From NCBI RefSeq assembly GCF_048548695.1, contig NZ_JBLYIF010000003.1: a stretch of DNA of 64,000 nt. One strand, 5' to 3'. Numbering within the stretch: the stretch's first letter is position 1; every line of letters starts with the position of its first letter. The DNA comes from Neptuniibacter sp048548695 (GTDB taxonomy: Bacteria; Pseudomonadota; Gammaproteobacteria; Pseudomonadales; Balneatricaceae). The notes below the pieces were generated by a model. That model was not told where the DNA came from and searched no databases. It worked only from the letters and a program-made list of their open reading frames with translations. The position numbers and the translations under genes are program-made. Below, in pieces: positions 7,635-15,624 of this stretch.

Positions 7635-7681
7635 TTGCTCTGATACTTTTATTATTTATAATTCTGTATATAAATACAGTG
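7635..7681 (+). promoter_or_regulatory. dinB promoter with LexA (SOS) box
   Basis: TTGCTC (7635-7640), a 16-base spacer and a perfect TATAAT (7657-7662) form a sigma-70 promoter. Overlapping the start-site region is CTGTATATAAATACAG (7664-7679), which fits the gammaproteobacterial LexA consensus CTG-N10-CAG with an AT-rich centre. LexA bound here would block initiation, so dinB should be SOS-induced. The dinB ATG follows at 7689 with a short leader and a weak ribosome-binding site. Confidence 0.9.
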
Positions 7682-7688
7682 AATTGCT

Positions 7689-8774
7689 ATGGCTACCCAA
7701 CGAAAAATCATCCACATCGACTGTGACTGCTTTTTTGCTGCAGTTGAGATGCGCGACAACCCCGCACTGGCTCAAATCCCACTGGCCATAGGTGGAAGTG
7801 TAGATCGGCGCGGGGTAATTGCCACTTGCAACTATCCCGCGCGGCGTTTTGGTATCCACTCTGCCATGGCAACAGCTCAGGCGATCAGGTTATGTCCAGA
7901 CCTGCACTTACTGCCTACGGATATGCAGAAATATCGGCTTGCTTCGGCACAAGTGATGCAGATTCTGACTGGATTTTCTGACCTGATTGAGCAGATTTCG
8001 ATTGATGAAGCCTATCTTGATGTAACCGGCTCAAATCACTTTCAGGGCAGTGCAACCCGCATTGCTGCAGAGATAAAAGCGGAAGTGTTTCGTCAGGTTG
8101 GTATTCGTGTCTCTGCCGGTGTAGCCCCTAATCGTTTTCTCGCCAAAATTGCCAGTGACTGGCAAAAACCTGATGGGTTGTTTGTGATTAGACCTGAGCA
8201 GATAGCGCCTTTTGTGGCGGCCTTGCCGGTGGGAAAACTGCCGGGTGTTGGCGGTAAAACCGAGGCTAAGTTACAGCGCTTGGGCGTTGCAACAGGCTTG
8301 GACCTGAAACAACAATCACAGGCGTTATTAAGTCAGCAGTTTGGCAAATTTGGCTTGCGCCTCTATCACTTGGCGCATGGGGTGGATGAGCGGCCAGTAG
8401 GGGTAGTCCGTGAGCGTAAATCAGTCAGTGTTGAACACACCTTTGCCGAAGATCTACCGGATTACACGACCTGCCAGCAACAACTGCCCGCTTTAATCGA
8501 CCGGTTGCGGCAGCGCGCGGCCCAGCATTTGAAGCAGAGGAACATTGCCGGTGCGGTGGTCAAAGTGAAGTTTGCAGACTTTACCCAGACGACCGCCGAG
8601 CATCAGGTCACGCGTCCAACCCTGCAATGTTATGAAAGCCTGTTGCGAGAAGCCTATGGGCGGGGAGGGAAGCCGGTACGTCTGTTGGGGGTGGGTATCA
8701 GGCTGTTATCCGGAACTCATAGCACCACAGAGCAATTAGACTTGTGGCAGGATGATGAAAACACGTACATTTAG
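7689..8774 (+). CDS. dinB: DNA polymerase IV (Y-family translesion polymerase)
   Basis: A 361-residue Y-family polymerase. The catalytic carboxylates are present in HIDCDCFFAAVEMRDNP (residues 8-24) and SIDEAYLDVT (near 103-112). Helix-hairpin-helix residues GKLPGVGGKTEAKLQ follow near 180, and the little-finger domain occupies roughly 230-340. The C-terminus carries QLDLW, a beta-clamp-binding motif, so docking on the sliding clamp is expected. Length and order match E. coli Pol IV (351 residues). It performs low-fidelity bypass of damaged bases. The upstream LexA box explains its regulation. The next gene, a porin, starts 30 bases after the stop and might share the transcript. Confidence 0.96.
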   Translation: MATQRKIIHIDCDCFFAAVEMRDNPALAQIPLAIGGSVDRRGVIATCNYPARRFGIHSAMATAQAIRLCPDLHLLPTDMQKYRLASAQVMQILTGFSDLIEQISIDEAYLDVTGSNHFQGSATRIAAEIKAEVFRQVGIRVSAGVAPNRFLAKIASDWQKPDGLFVIRPEQIAPFVAALPVGKLPGVGGKTEAKLQRLGVATGLDLKQQSQALLSQQFGKFGLRLYHLAHGVDERPVGVVRERKSVSVEHTFAEDLPDYTTCQQQLPALIDRLRQRAAQHLKQRNIAGAVVKVKFADFTQTTAEHQVTRPTLQCYESLLREAYGRGGKPVRLLGVGIRLLSGTHSTTEQLDLWQDDENTYI

Positions 8775-8804
8775 TCTGTATTTCAATCAATTGGAGTGGC
8801 TTCT

Positions 8805-9524
8805 ATGGCATGTCGCGGGCTATTGTTTTGCCTGTTGTTGGTGCCGTTTAGCGTACAGGCGGAGCGCCTGTTTGCAACGACCAGCCTTAGTTATCTCAAT
8901 GGTAGTCACTATCAGTTGGGTGATAATCAACGCGAGGTTATAACCTTGGAACAAGCCTCAGTCTTCGACTGGGGCGACTGGTTCCTGTTTATTGACCGGC
9001 TAAAATCGGCAGCGGGTGATGATGAGACATATGGCGAGTGGGCGCCTCGCTTAAAACTGCCGTTCCTATCACCGCTAGAGCAGGACGCTGGCCTGCTTAA
9101 GGGTGTTTACTTGGCGACAATGCTGGAATCGGGACGGGCATTGGGCAAACGCTTTAATAACGCCCTCTATGGTGTGGGTGTTGGCTTGAATCTGTCTGGC
9201 TTTACGTACTTCAATATCAATCTGTATCGGGTGGAAAATGCCCGCTGGTCGGATGATGAACAGATGACGCTGACCTGGGCATACCCGTTCACTCTGGCCG
9301 GACAGCAATTACTGTATGACGGTTTTCTGGACTGGTCCAGCGCCAGCGCTATGCATGCAGCGGAAATGAATTTTACCTCGCAGTTAAAATGGCAACTGCC
9401 AGTACCTCAGGGCTGGGGTGACCGGCTGTACTTGGGCCTTGAGTATGCGCACTGGAATAATAAGTTTGGTATTGCCGGCGTAGACGAGCGAAACCCTTCT
9501 ATTCTGTTGAAGTGGCATTTCTGA
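8805..9524 (+). CDS. Tsx-family outer-membrane nucleoside channel-like protein
   Basis: About 239 residues from ATG 8805, chosen because TTGGAG lies eight bases upstream; a GTG three codons earlier is less well placed. Residues 1-19 form a signal peptide ending SVQA. The remainder alternates aromatic and polar residues as in a beta-barrel and ends with a terminal aromatic (LLKWHF), the outer-membrane insertion signal. The ending ERNPSILLKWHF and the blocks LFIDRLKS and YGEWAPRLKL fit the Tsx channel family (nucleoside-specific porins). Substrate is inferred from the family only. It lies between dinB and a nucleotide-type deaminase gene, compatible with a nucleoside salvage link. Confidence 0.75.
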   Translation: MACRGLLFCLLLVPFSVQAERLFATTSLSYLNGSHYQLGDNQREVITLEQASVFDWGDWFLFIDRLKSAAGDDETYGEWAPRLKLPFLSPLEQDAGLLKGVYLATMLESGRALGKRFNNALYGVGVGLNLSGFTYFNINLYRVENARWSDDEQMTLTWAYPFTLAGQQLLYDGFLDWSSASAMHAAEMNFTSQLKWQLPVPQGWGDRLYLGLEYAHWNNKFGIAGVDERNPSILLKWHF

Positions 9525-9543
9525 AATGTGATAGGTGAAGTGG

Positions 9544-10122
9544 ATGATCGAAGCCCCGAGTATCAGCCAGCTTGAGCAGCAGCTGGCGGTATGTCGGACT
9601 CAATATCAGTCTGGCAGCCTGGCCGAACAGCGGGCGCTGCACTGTTGTACGCTTGCCATGGCCGCGCTGAGCAAAGGCAACTATGGTGTGGCAGCGATTT
9701 TGATCGACGCCAATGGTGCCATCTTGTCTCAAGCCGCGAATGGGGTGTTCACGCAGGGCTACCATCCTGGAGCGCATGCTGAAATTTCGCTTCTTGAGCG
9801 GTTCCAGTTGGACTATCCCGATTATGCAAACCCCCAGCAACTGACATTACTGAGTCTGCTAGAACCCTGCCCAATGTGTTTATGCCGTATTTTGGCATCA
9901 GGTATTGGCAGGCTACAGTATCTGGTTGCAGACCCCCAGGGAGGTATGGTGTCGCACCTGGCTCATTTGCCGCCCGCTTGGAAAAATCTGGCTCAGCTGT
10001 GCCAGATAACTTGCCTAAAACTCCCTCAGGAATTAGCCGATTTGGCTGGTTTTATTGCGACTGCACAGCGGGCTGCTTTGCGGCGCAAAACCCTACGTTA
10101 TATTCGGCCTTCCGATCTGTAA
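9544..10122 (+). CDS. Zinc-dependent nucleoside/nucleotide deaminase family protein
   Basis: About 192 residues from ATG 9544, which has AGGTGA five bases upstream; a GTG at 9535 is an alternative. It has the cytidine/deoxycytidylate deaminase signature: PGAHAEISLLERF, where His binds zinc and Glu shuttles the proton, and EPCPMCLCRILASGIGRL with the two zinc Cys. Strand-helix order and length resemble nucleoside deaminases of the guanine deaminase/TadA clan, but the first 40 residues are not TadA-like. It could act on free bases, nucleosides or a pterin. It starts 19 bases after the Tsx-like gene and is probably co-transcribed with it. A terminator-like hairpin follows. Confidence 0.8.
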   Translation: MIEAPSISQLEQQLAVCRTQYQSGSLAEQRALHCCTLAMAALSKGNYGVAAILIDANGAILSQAANGVFTQGYHPGAHAEISLLERFQLDYPDYANPQQLTLLSLLEPCPMCLCRILASGIGRLQYLVADPQGGMVSHLAHLPPAWKNLAQLCQITCLKLPQELADLAGFIATAQRAALRRKTLRYIRPSDL

Positions 10123-10136
10123 AGTGGTTATATATC

Positions 10137-10145
10137 TGTTATAAT
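10137..10145 (+). promoter_or_regulatory. Extended -10 promoter of the SulP gene
   Basis: TGTTATAAT is a perfect extended -10 element (TGn-TATAAT) just after the deaminase stop codon. No good -35 is seen, as is usual for extended -10 promoters. Start of transcription would be near 10151, giving a leader of about 55 bases. Confidence 0.6.
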
Positions 10146-10146
10146 T

Positions 10147-10177
10147 GCAGGCTTTGCTTACGCCTGCGTGCTTTTTT
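10147..10177 (+). terminator. Hairpin with T-run after the deaminase gene
   Basis: GCAGGC pairs with GCCTGC across a 9-base loop and is followed by GTGCTTTTTTC. It would end the dinB-Tsx-deaminase transcript. It sits right at the start of the transcript from the extended -10 promoter, so it should not stop SulP transcription initiated there. Confidence 0.55.
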
Positions 10178-10205
10178 CAGGCCCCCATACTGACGGAATA
10201 TCCTT

Positions 10206-11759
10206 ATGTTTCAGAATGTCTTTACGCGACCGCACAATTTAAGGAGCGACCTGCTTTCAGGTCTGACAGTTGCACTTGCACTGGTGCCCGAAGCTGTTGC
10301 TTTTGCTTTTGTGGCCGGTGTGGAACCGTTGGTCGGACTTTATGCTGCCTTTATGGTCGGGCTGATTACCGCAGCTATAGGTGGTCGTCCGGGTATGATA
10401 TCAGGTGCCACTGGTGCGCTGGCGGTGGTGATGGTGAGCTTGGTGGCTCAGCACGGTGTTCAGTACCTGTTTGCAACGGTGGTACTGATGGGGGTTTTCC
10501 AGATCCTGGCAGGTGCTTTCCGGTTGGGTAAGTTTATCCGCATGGTGCCGCATCCGGTGATGCTGGGTTTTGTTAACGGCCTGGCCATCGTGATTTTCCT
10601 GGCTCAGCTTAAGCAGTTCCAGTACACCGATGAGATGGGTATTACCCAGTGGCTGCAGGGTGTTGATCTGTGGCAGATGCTGGGCCTGATTGCGTTGACT
10701 ATGGCGATTATTCAGTTTCTGCCCAAGTTAACCCGTCTGATTCCCTCTTCTCTGGCGGCTATTTTGACCGTGTCACTGCTGGCAATAGGCCTCGATCTGG
10801 ATGCGCGTACGGTACAGGATGTGTTGGCGGATATGACCGGCGATGCAGCTGCCACAATTGCTGGCGGCTTCCCAATGTTTGCCATGCCGGATGTGCCTTT
10901 TAGCCTTGAGACGTTGCGTATCATTGTGCCTTACGCGCTGATCCTGGCGGCGATTGGTTTAATTGAATCCTTGTTAACCTTGACCCTGATTGATGAAATG
11001 ACGGAAACCCGGGGCCGGGGTAACAAAGAGTGCGTAGGTCAGGGTACGGCAAACATTGTCACAGGTTTCTTCGGTGGTATGGGTGGCTGTGCGATGATTG
11101 GTCAGAGCATGATTAACATCAATTCAGGCGGTCGGGGGCGAACCTCAGGTATTGCTGCGGCGCTGTTCCTGCTGGCGTTTATCCTAGTGGGGTCAAGCTT
11201 GATCGAGCAGATTCCGGTAGCGGCGTTGATTGGCGTGATGTTTATTGTGGTGATTGGCACCTTTGAGTGGGCCAGTTTCCGTCTGCTGGGCAAGATTCCA
11301 TTGTCAGATACCATTGTTGGGATCACGGTTGCCGTGGTGACTGTGCTGACCGATCTGGCGATTGCAGTGATTGTTGGGGTGATCATCTCGGCATTGGTCT
11401 TCGCTTGGAAGCATGCTCGCACGATGCAGTTTGAGATTCGTGATGAATTTGATACCAAAATCTACCTGCCCAAGGGGCCGCTGTTTTTCGGCTCAGTGCA
11501 GGCGTTCCGCGATCGTTTTAACCCGCGTTATGATCCGCCGGAAGTCATTGTTGATTTTGCCGATTGCCGGGTGATGGATCACTCAGGTCTTGAAGCGATT
11601 GATGCCTTGGCTGAACGCTACGAAAAAGCAGGTAAAGAACTGCATATCCGACATCTCAGTGAAGAGTGCCGGGCTCTGTTGCAGCGCGCGGGTAACTTAG
11701 TGGAGGTCAACGTGATTGAAGATCCCCACTACCATGTGGCGGATGATCGCCTGGCCTGA
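10206..11759 (+). CDS. SulP-family anion transporter with STAS domain
   Basis: A 517-residue inner-membrane carrier. Ten or more membrane segments run from about residue 20 to 400, beginning with the family hallmark SGLTVALALVPEAVAFAFVAGV. The motif ETRGRGNKECVGQGTANIVTGFFGGMGGC is characteristic of SulP transporters. A cytoplasmic STAS domain follows (about 410-500), with the conserved loop MDHSGLEAIDAL. Members transport sulfate, bicarbonate or dicarboxylates, often with sodium or protons. The sequence does not fix the substrate; the 517-residue length and short N-terminus are compatible with bicarbonate-type members. It has its own promoter. Its 3' end meets the convergent HopJ-family gene six bases away. 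Confidence 0.9.
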   Translation: MFQNVFTRPHNLRSDLLSGLTVALALVPEAVAFAFVAGVEPLVGLYAAFMVGLITAAIGGRPGMISGATGALAVVMVSLVAQHGVQYLFATVVLMGVFQILAGAFRLGKFIRMVPHPVMLGFVNGLAIVIFLAQLKQFQYTDEMGITQWLQGVDLWQMLGLIALTMAIIQFLPKLTRLIPSSLAAILTVSLLAIGLDLDARTVQDVLADMTGDAAATIAGGFPMFAMPDVPFSLETLRIIVPYALILAAIGLIESLLTLTLIDEMTETRGRGNKECVGQGTANIVTGFFGGMGGCAMIGQSMININSGGRGRTSGIAAALFLLAFILVGSSLIEQIPVAALIGVMFIVVIGTFEWASFRLLGKIPLSDTIVGITVAVVTVLTDLAIAVIVGVIISALVFAWKHARTMQFEIRDEFDTKIYLPKGPLFFGSVQAFRDRFNPRYDPPEVIVDFADCRVMDHSGLEAIDALAERYEKAGKELHIRHLSEECRALLQRAGNLVEVNVIEDPHYHVADDRLA

Positions 11760-11765
11760 GTTGAA

Positions 11766-12107
11766 TCAGCCTTTGCTGGTCAGGGCAGTATTTGAAAAAA
11801 TAATGCCCGACCAGCCTGATTGCATGAAGTTACGAATATTGCCGTGGTCTGATCCGTCCGGTGTAGCCATTACGTCCTGATAGAAACGGCCAAAACAACG
11901 CAACGTTGTTTGTTCATCTAGTTGCATCAGCTTAGCGAAAGCAAAAATTTTGCAGCTGCCTTCATTTTGCCCCGCCGCATTTTCCAACTCGCCATTACGA
12001 AAAGCGGTTGGCTGGTAGAGAAAGTGTTGTTCAATAACCGACATGGTGTCTTCAAAGTCCAGGGTGTCGCCATTTTTCAGGGCGGTAACAAAGGCTTCAG
12101 GGGTCAT
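11766..12107 (-). CDS. HopJ-family protein
   Basis: A 113-residue soluble protein matching the HopJ type III effector family, named after a Pseudomonas syringae protein. Recognisable blocks are LDFEDTMSVIEQHFLYQPTAF, NEGSCKIFAFAKL, CFGRFYQDVMATPDGSDHG and NIRNFMQSGWSGI. The family is widespread in free-living marine bacteria without type III secretion, so an effector role should not be assumed. No secretion system is visible here. A possible FNR/ANR box lies about 95 bases upstream. GGGTTTCC-type leader bases give only a weak ribosome-binding site (GGAAAC). Confidence 0.85.
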   Translation of the reverse strand: MTPEAFVTALKNGDTLDFEDTMSVIEQHFLYQPTAFRNGELENAAGQNEGSCKIFAFAKLMQLDEQTTLRCFGRFYQDVMATPDGSDHGNIRNFMQSGWSGIIFSNTALTSKG

Positions 12108-12201
12108 GGGAGTTTCCTTGTTTCAGCGTGAAGCGGCATGATAAAGCAGCCTCGCAGGCTTGCAAGTTATACGCCTGAAATTCTATCAGTCCATCCCCCC
12201 T

Positions 12202-12215
12202 TTGATCTGGATCAG
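12202..12215. promoter_or_regulatory. Possible FNR/ANR box between divergent genes
   Basis: TTGATCTGGATCAG differs from the consensus TTGAT-N4-ATCAA at one base. It lies between the divergent HopJ gene (start 12107) and the small conserved gene (start 12322). On the minus side a TAGAAT (12180-12185 on the plus strand as ATTCTA) could be the -10. Oxygen-responsive control of either gene is inference. Confidence 0.4.
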
Positions 12216-12321
12216 ACAACGCCTAATAAGCGCGGTTTTTCTAGGCCTGGTTCAGTCCGTGTCCGTAAATTCGGCATAAGCTGTAAGTGAGATTTTTAAT
12301 CAGGCAGGTGGGGTAGTTGTT

Positions 12322-12576
12322 ATGTTAACTTACAAAGAATGCCTGGATTTGAGTGATCTGACTTCTGGAGAAGTGGCCGCCATCGCAGAACACGCACATG
12401 TTGATAACATGATCGCTATGGCTGCAGGGCATGACCTGCTGGAACGGCGCAAGGATCCGGTGATTCGTCGTATGATCCTTGATGATATTGCTCGGGCGGA
12501 ATGCCAGGGGGATGTTGCCCATGAGGCGGATTTACGCCAGGTATTGCAACAGTATGACCAGGCACATAAAGCCTGA
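12322..12576 (+). CDS. Small conserved soluble protein, function unknown
   Basis: An 84-residue helical protein starting MLTYKECLDLSDLTSGEVAAI. The N-terminal phrase (LTYKECLDLSDLTEEEI-like) is one I associate with a conserved hypothetical family in alpha- and gammaproteobacteria, but no function is known to me. It has no signal peptide or membrane segment and is rich in Asp, Glu, His and Ala. A single Cys at residue 7 and His residues in EHAHVDNM might bind metal; this is speculative. It has its own terminator at 12601-12624 and appears monocistronic, possibly under the FNR-like site upstream. Confidence 0.75.
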   Translation: MLTYKECLDLSDLTSGEVAAIAEHAHVDNMIAMAAGHDLLERRKDPVIRRMILDDIARAECQGDVAHEADLRQVLQQYDQAHKA

Positions 12577-12600
12577 AGGTATGTAAAATAGCGTATCGAT

Positions 12601-12624
12601 AAAGGGCCTTTGGGGCCTTTTTTT
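12601..12624 (+). terminator. Rho-independent terminator
   Basis: AAAGGGCC pairs with GGGCCTTT (one G-G mismatch) across a 4-base loop and continues into a T-run. It ends the transcript of the 84-residue protein gene. Confidence 0.75.
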
Positions 12625-12710
12625 GTTTTGGCTGTTTAGCACTGACATCTGTTTCCCGGTTTAAGGCGTATTGATAGGTAACGAATCAAACCGGGAGAGA
12701 GAGAGTGAGA

Positions 12711-14300
12711 ATGCTCAAACAAGGACTCGTTGGAATCTGTTTGCTGGGGTGCTTGCAAGCTAGCCCCGTTATGGCAACTGAATCTGAGTCAACGCTGCAG
12801 TGGCAAACGCATAATGCCGCCAGCTTTCAGTTGGCGCAGGAAAGCAAAAAGTATCTGATTCTGGATCTGCTTGCAGTGTGGTGTCACTGGTGCCATGTGA
12901 TGGAAGCCACCACTTATGAAGACCCACGGGTCATTGAGCTGCTCAAACAGCATTTCATCCCCCTGAAAGCTGATCATGATGCCAGGCCGGATTTGGCTGA
13001 ACGTTACCGTGACTGGGGTTGGCCGGCCACGGTGGTGTATGCTCCTGATGGCACTGAGCTACTGAAGCGTGCTGGATATATTTCCCCGGACGAAATGGTC
13101 GCTATTCTCCAAGACATCATTGAGGATCCTACGCCTCAGGGCAGTCAGCTGAGCTATCCAGAGCAGGTTGCCAAACACGCCTCTCTGGAGCAGTCACTGC
13201 GCGTTAAATTGCAGCAAAAACACAGCCGCCGCTTCGATTACACCGTTGGTGGTTTGGATATAGGCCAGAAATTTATTGAACGAGATTCCTTGGCCTGGGA
13301 CTTAGTGTTGGCCGCTGAAGGGGATACTAAAGCTGAACAGCGGGCCCGGTTGACTTTGGACAGTGCTATCAAACTTATTGATCCGGTGTTTGGTGGCGCA
13401 TACCAATACTCTACCCATGGTGACTGGCAGCATCCGCATTATGAAAAGATCATGCGCATCCAGGCACGTTATGTCGAGCTATATACGCTGGCTTATCAGC
13501 AATTCGGTGAGCCTCGTTATCTGCAAGCTGCACAAGCCGTGGTGAGCTATCTGCTTGAATTTTTGTCGGCACCGGAAGGGGGGTTTTATAACTCCCAAGA
13601 TGCAGATCTGGTCCCGGGTAAAAAAGCGCATGACTATTACAAGCTTAATCGCGCGGCACGACTACAGCAGGGACTGCCCAGAATTGACCAGCAATTGTAT
13701 GCCTCTGCAACCGGCTATGCCGTTGATGCGTTACTGCGGCTGTATGCTGTCACTGAGGACAAGCTGCTGCTGGATAGGGCGGAACGCGCGTTGGTATGGG
13801 TATTTAGTGAGCGCAGGTTGGGCCAGGGTGGTTTTCGGCATGACCGGCGTGATGTAGCCGGTCCCTATCTGGCGGATAACCTGATAATGGCCAGAGCGCT
13901 GTTGACCTACCACCAGGTTACAGCGGATCGACAGGCCTTGCAGCATGCGCTGCAAACCGGCGACTTTATCGGGCGCTATTTAAAACATCCAACGGCGGGG
14001 TTGGTGAGTGCTGCCGACAGTGGTACGCCACTAAAACCTTTGCCGCAGCTGGATCAGAATATCGCCGCAGCTCAGCTAATGCTGGATTTATATGAACAGT
14101 CAGCGCAGCCGCGTTTTTTGGTGTTGGCAGAGCACATTCTACGTTATCTAAATAGCTCAGAGGTGGCGTTATCTCGTATCACAGAAGCGGGTCTGTTGTT
14201 GCTCGATAAACAATATCAGGCACTGCGGCAGGACGCCGCTGTGCCTAGGGAACCTGCGAACAAGTCCAAGACTTTCTCTGCGGGCGATAAATCAGCCTGA
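12711..14300 (+). CDS. Exported thioredoxin-domain protein of DUF255/YyaL type
   Basis: A 529-residue protein from ATG 12711; GGGAGAG precedes it, and an in-frame GTG at 12705 is an alternative. Residues 1-23 look like a signal peptide ending about VMA. A thioredoxin-like domain follows (about 30-140) with the motif AVWCHWCHVMEATTYED, the CHWC centre of the DUF255/spermatogenesis-associated-protein-20 family. The remaining 370 residues form an all-helical toroid (e.g. FGGAYQYSTHGDWQHPHYEK, GGFYNSQDAD) as in family members related to glycan epimerases. Family members are usually cytoplasmic and longer (about 650-700), so an exported, shortened form is notable. The last 18 codons (from 14247) lie inside an inverted-repeat element, so the native C-terminus may have been replaced. 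Confidence 0.8.
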   Translation: MLKQGLVGICLLGCLQASPVMATESESTLQWQTHNAASFQLAQESKKYLILDLLAVWCHWCHVMEATTYEDPRVIELLKQHFIPLKADHDARPDLAERYRDWGWPATVVYAPDGTELLKRAGYISPDEMVAILQDIIEDPTPQGSQLSYPEQVAKHASLEQSLRVKLQQKHSRRFDYTVGGLDIGQKFIERDSLAWDLVLAAEGDTKAEQRARLTLDSAIKLIDPVFGGAYQYSTHGDWQHPHYEKIMRIQARYVELYTLAYQQFGEPRYLQAAQAVVSYLLEFLSAPEGGFYNSQDADLVPGKKAHDYYKLNRAARLQQGLPRIDQQLYASATGYAVDALLRLYAVTEDKLLLDRAERALVWVFSERRLGQGGFRHDRRDVAGPYLADNLIMARALLTYHQVTADRQALQHALQTGDFIGRYLKHPTAGLVSAADSGTPLKPLPQLDQNIAAAQLMLDLYEQSAQPRFLVLAEHILRYLNSSEVALSRITEAGLLLLDKQYQALRQDAAVPREPANKSKTFSAGDKSA

Positions 14301-14512
14301 TGCGCGAAAGGCAGCGCAGCGGAATGACAAGTCCTTCCCAAGCTGCCTGACAAAGCAGCAGGTTGTTTTAGAGCCCGCCCCATGGGGATTTCAGAGCAAT
14401 CCAATCTCTGTGTTATCGTTTTTCGACAGGCAACCAGCATGCCTGTAATCGCTGCCTTGATCGCACATTGCTCTGAAAGCCAGAGGGTTTTGGACTTATT
14501 CGTAGGTTCCCT
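14247..14512. mobile_element. Inverted-repeat element (MITE-like), 266 bp
   Basis: The ends are 21-base inverted repeats matching at 19 positions: 14247-14267 (starting AGGGAACCTGCGAACAAGTC) and the reverse complement of 14492-14512. The similarity continues imperfectly for about 10 more bases inward. Inside are further perfect inverted pairs: AAGGCAGCG (14308-14316) with 14450-14458, TCAGAGCAAT (14391-14400) with 14467-14476, and ACAGGCA (14426-14432) with 14440-14446. There is no transposase gene and no clear target duplication. The structure fits a non-autonomous miniature transposon inserted at the end of the thioredoxin-domain gene. Confidence 0.65.
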
Positions 14513-14545
14513 CGTAGTGGAGCTGAAGCGAGTGGTTAACGGGTG

Positions 14546-14797
14546 CTAAAGCGTTACCCGGCTTTCGCTACACAGAATGGTCAGCAAAACCTGACTGTGT
14601 TCAGCGGCATCGTGGCCCAATGGCGTGAGGTAGCCACCATCAGATTGCGTAATTAGTCCCTTCTCAAACAGGCGCTGGGTGGCGGAAATGACTTCAGGTC
14701 TGGCATTGGAGTGAACTTTGATACCTTCCTGGGTGGTTTCCAGGGTATACAGGCTGAGTACGTTTAATTCCTCAATATGCTCAGTGGTGTAGTGCAT
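14546..14797 (-). CDS. TIGR02647-family small protein
   Basis: An 83-residue soluble protein beginning MHYTTEHIEELNVLSLYTLE. The blocks EGIKVHSNARPEVISATQRL, FEKGLITQSDGGYLTPLG and AAEHSQVLLTIL identify the TIGR02647 family of gammaproteobacteria (Pseudomonas and relatives). The middle has the look of a winged-helix segment (helix, then GLITQSDGGYLT as a wing), so DNA binding is possible; no member has a known function that I can cite. GGGAGA lies seven bases upstream of the start. The stop is 33 bases from the inverted-repeat element. The next gene upstream (DUF938) is in the same direction, 38 bases away. Confidence 0.85.
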   Translation of the reverse strand: MHYTTEHIEELNVLSLYTLETTQEGIKVHSNARPEVISATQRLFEKGLITQSDGGYLTPLGHDAAEHSQVLLTILCSESRVTL

Positions 14798-14835
14798 AGA
14801 TGGTTCTCCCGATCAGCGCAGCGTACCGGAGTTGG

Positions 14836-15432
14836 TTAACTGCGTTTTTGCCAGACCAGACATTGATTGTTGGCGGGCATGTCCCAGTCCTTCAGTAACT
14901 GAAGTCCAACCGCGTTGGCTTCTGCCTCCAGAGCTTCGAAGTCGCGAATGCCACTGTGTGGGTCACGTTGCTTAAGCCATTGATCGAAGGCAGCGTTGCT
15001 GGAGCTGGTGTATGCATTCTGGTACTTGAACGGCCCATACACAATCATTAAACCGTCCTGCGGTAAAAATTTTCCCGCCAGCTCGACGAGCTGCCTGACA
15101 GCAGGCCAGCTCATAATGTGCAGGGTATTGGCGGTGTACAACACGTCATAAGCGGCAGGCAGTACTGTTGTCTTAAGTACATCCAGTGCGACTGGCTTGG
15201 CAATACCGGGCAGGTTGTAGGTGGCAATATTAGTGGCCAGCGAGGGTATATTTTCCTCCAGTTCACTGGGTTGCCACGTCAGGCCTGTCAGATTGCTGAC
15301 GAAGTGTACGGCATGTTGTCCCGAGCCACTACCGACCTCAAGAACTTGTTGGCCGGGCGCTAGGTAGTACTGCAAAACCTTGAAAATTGGCTGCTGATTA
15401 CGTGCGCAGGCTTCACTGTAGTTATGCCACAT
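14836..15432 (-). CDS. DUF938 SAM-dependent methyltransferase-like protein
   Basis: A 198-residue protein with a class I methyltransferase fold. Motif I is VLEVGSGSGQHAVHF (residues 33-47), followed by LTWQPSELEEN, DVLYTANTLHIMSW and MIVYGPFKYQNAYTSSSNAAFD. This last block and the start (MWHNYSEACARNQQPI) are characteristic of DUF938 proteins. S-adenosylmethionine binding is expected; the acceptor substrate is unknown. It is probably transcribed together with the downstream TIGR02647 gene. The family is conserved across proteobacteria and even in animals (METTL26), so a housekeeping role is likely. Confidence 0.85.
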   Translation of the reverse strand: MWHNYSEACARNQQPIFKVLQYYLAPGQQVLEVGSGSGQHAVHFVSNLTGLTWQPSELEENIPSLATNIATYNLPGIAKPVALDVLKTTVLPAAYDVLYTANTLHIMSWPAVRQLVELAGKFLPQDGLMIVYGPFKYQNAYTSSSNAAFDQWLKQRDPHSGIRDFEALEAEANAVGLQLLKDWDMPANNQCLVWQKRS

Positions 15433-15624
15433 TCGAGGCTCCTGGGTGATAGGTTGGCTTGCTGAGAAGCTTTCTGAAGGTCTTATATTAGATAAAATGC
15501 AACTTGATGCATGAACATAGTAACGTTATTCTCCTCGGACTACTTGGGCATGTAATTTATAATAATTTCATCAAAGCCGACATGGATTGACGCCCCGGCT
15601 AACAAAGATCTGGATGTATCTAAA

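Noticed and set aside
10145..10531. 128-codon Cys/Gly-rich frame overlapping the SulP gene
   Set aside because: It is out of frame with a clear transporter, and its composition reflects frame-shifted codons.
11766..12107. Type III secretion effector from the HopJ name
   Set aside because: The family is common in non-pathogens, and no secretion genes are present, so an effector role is not supported.
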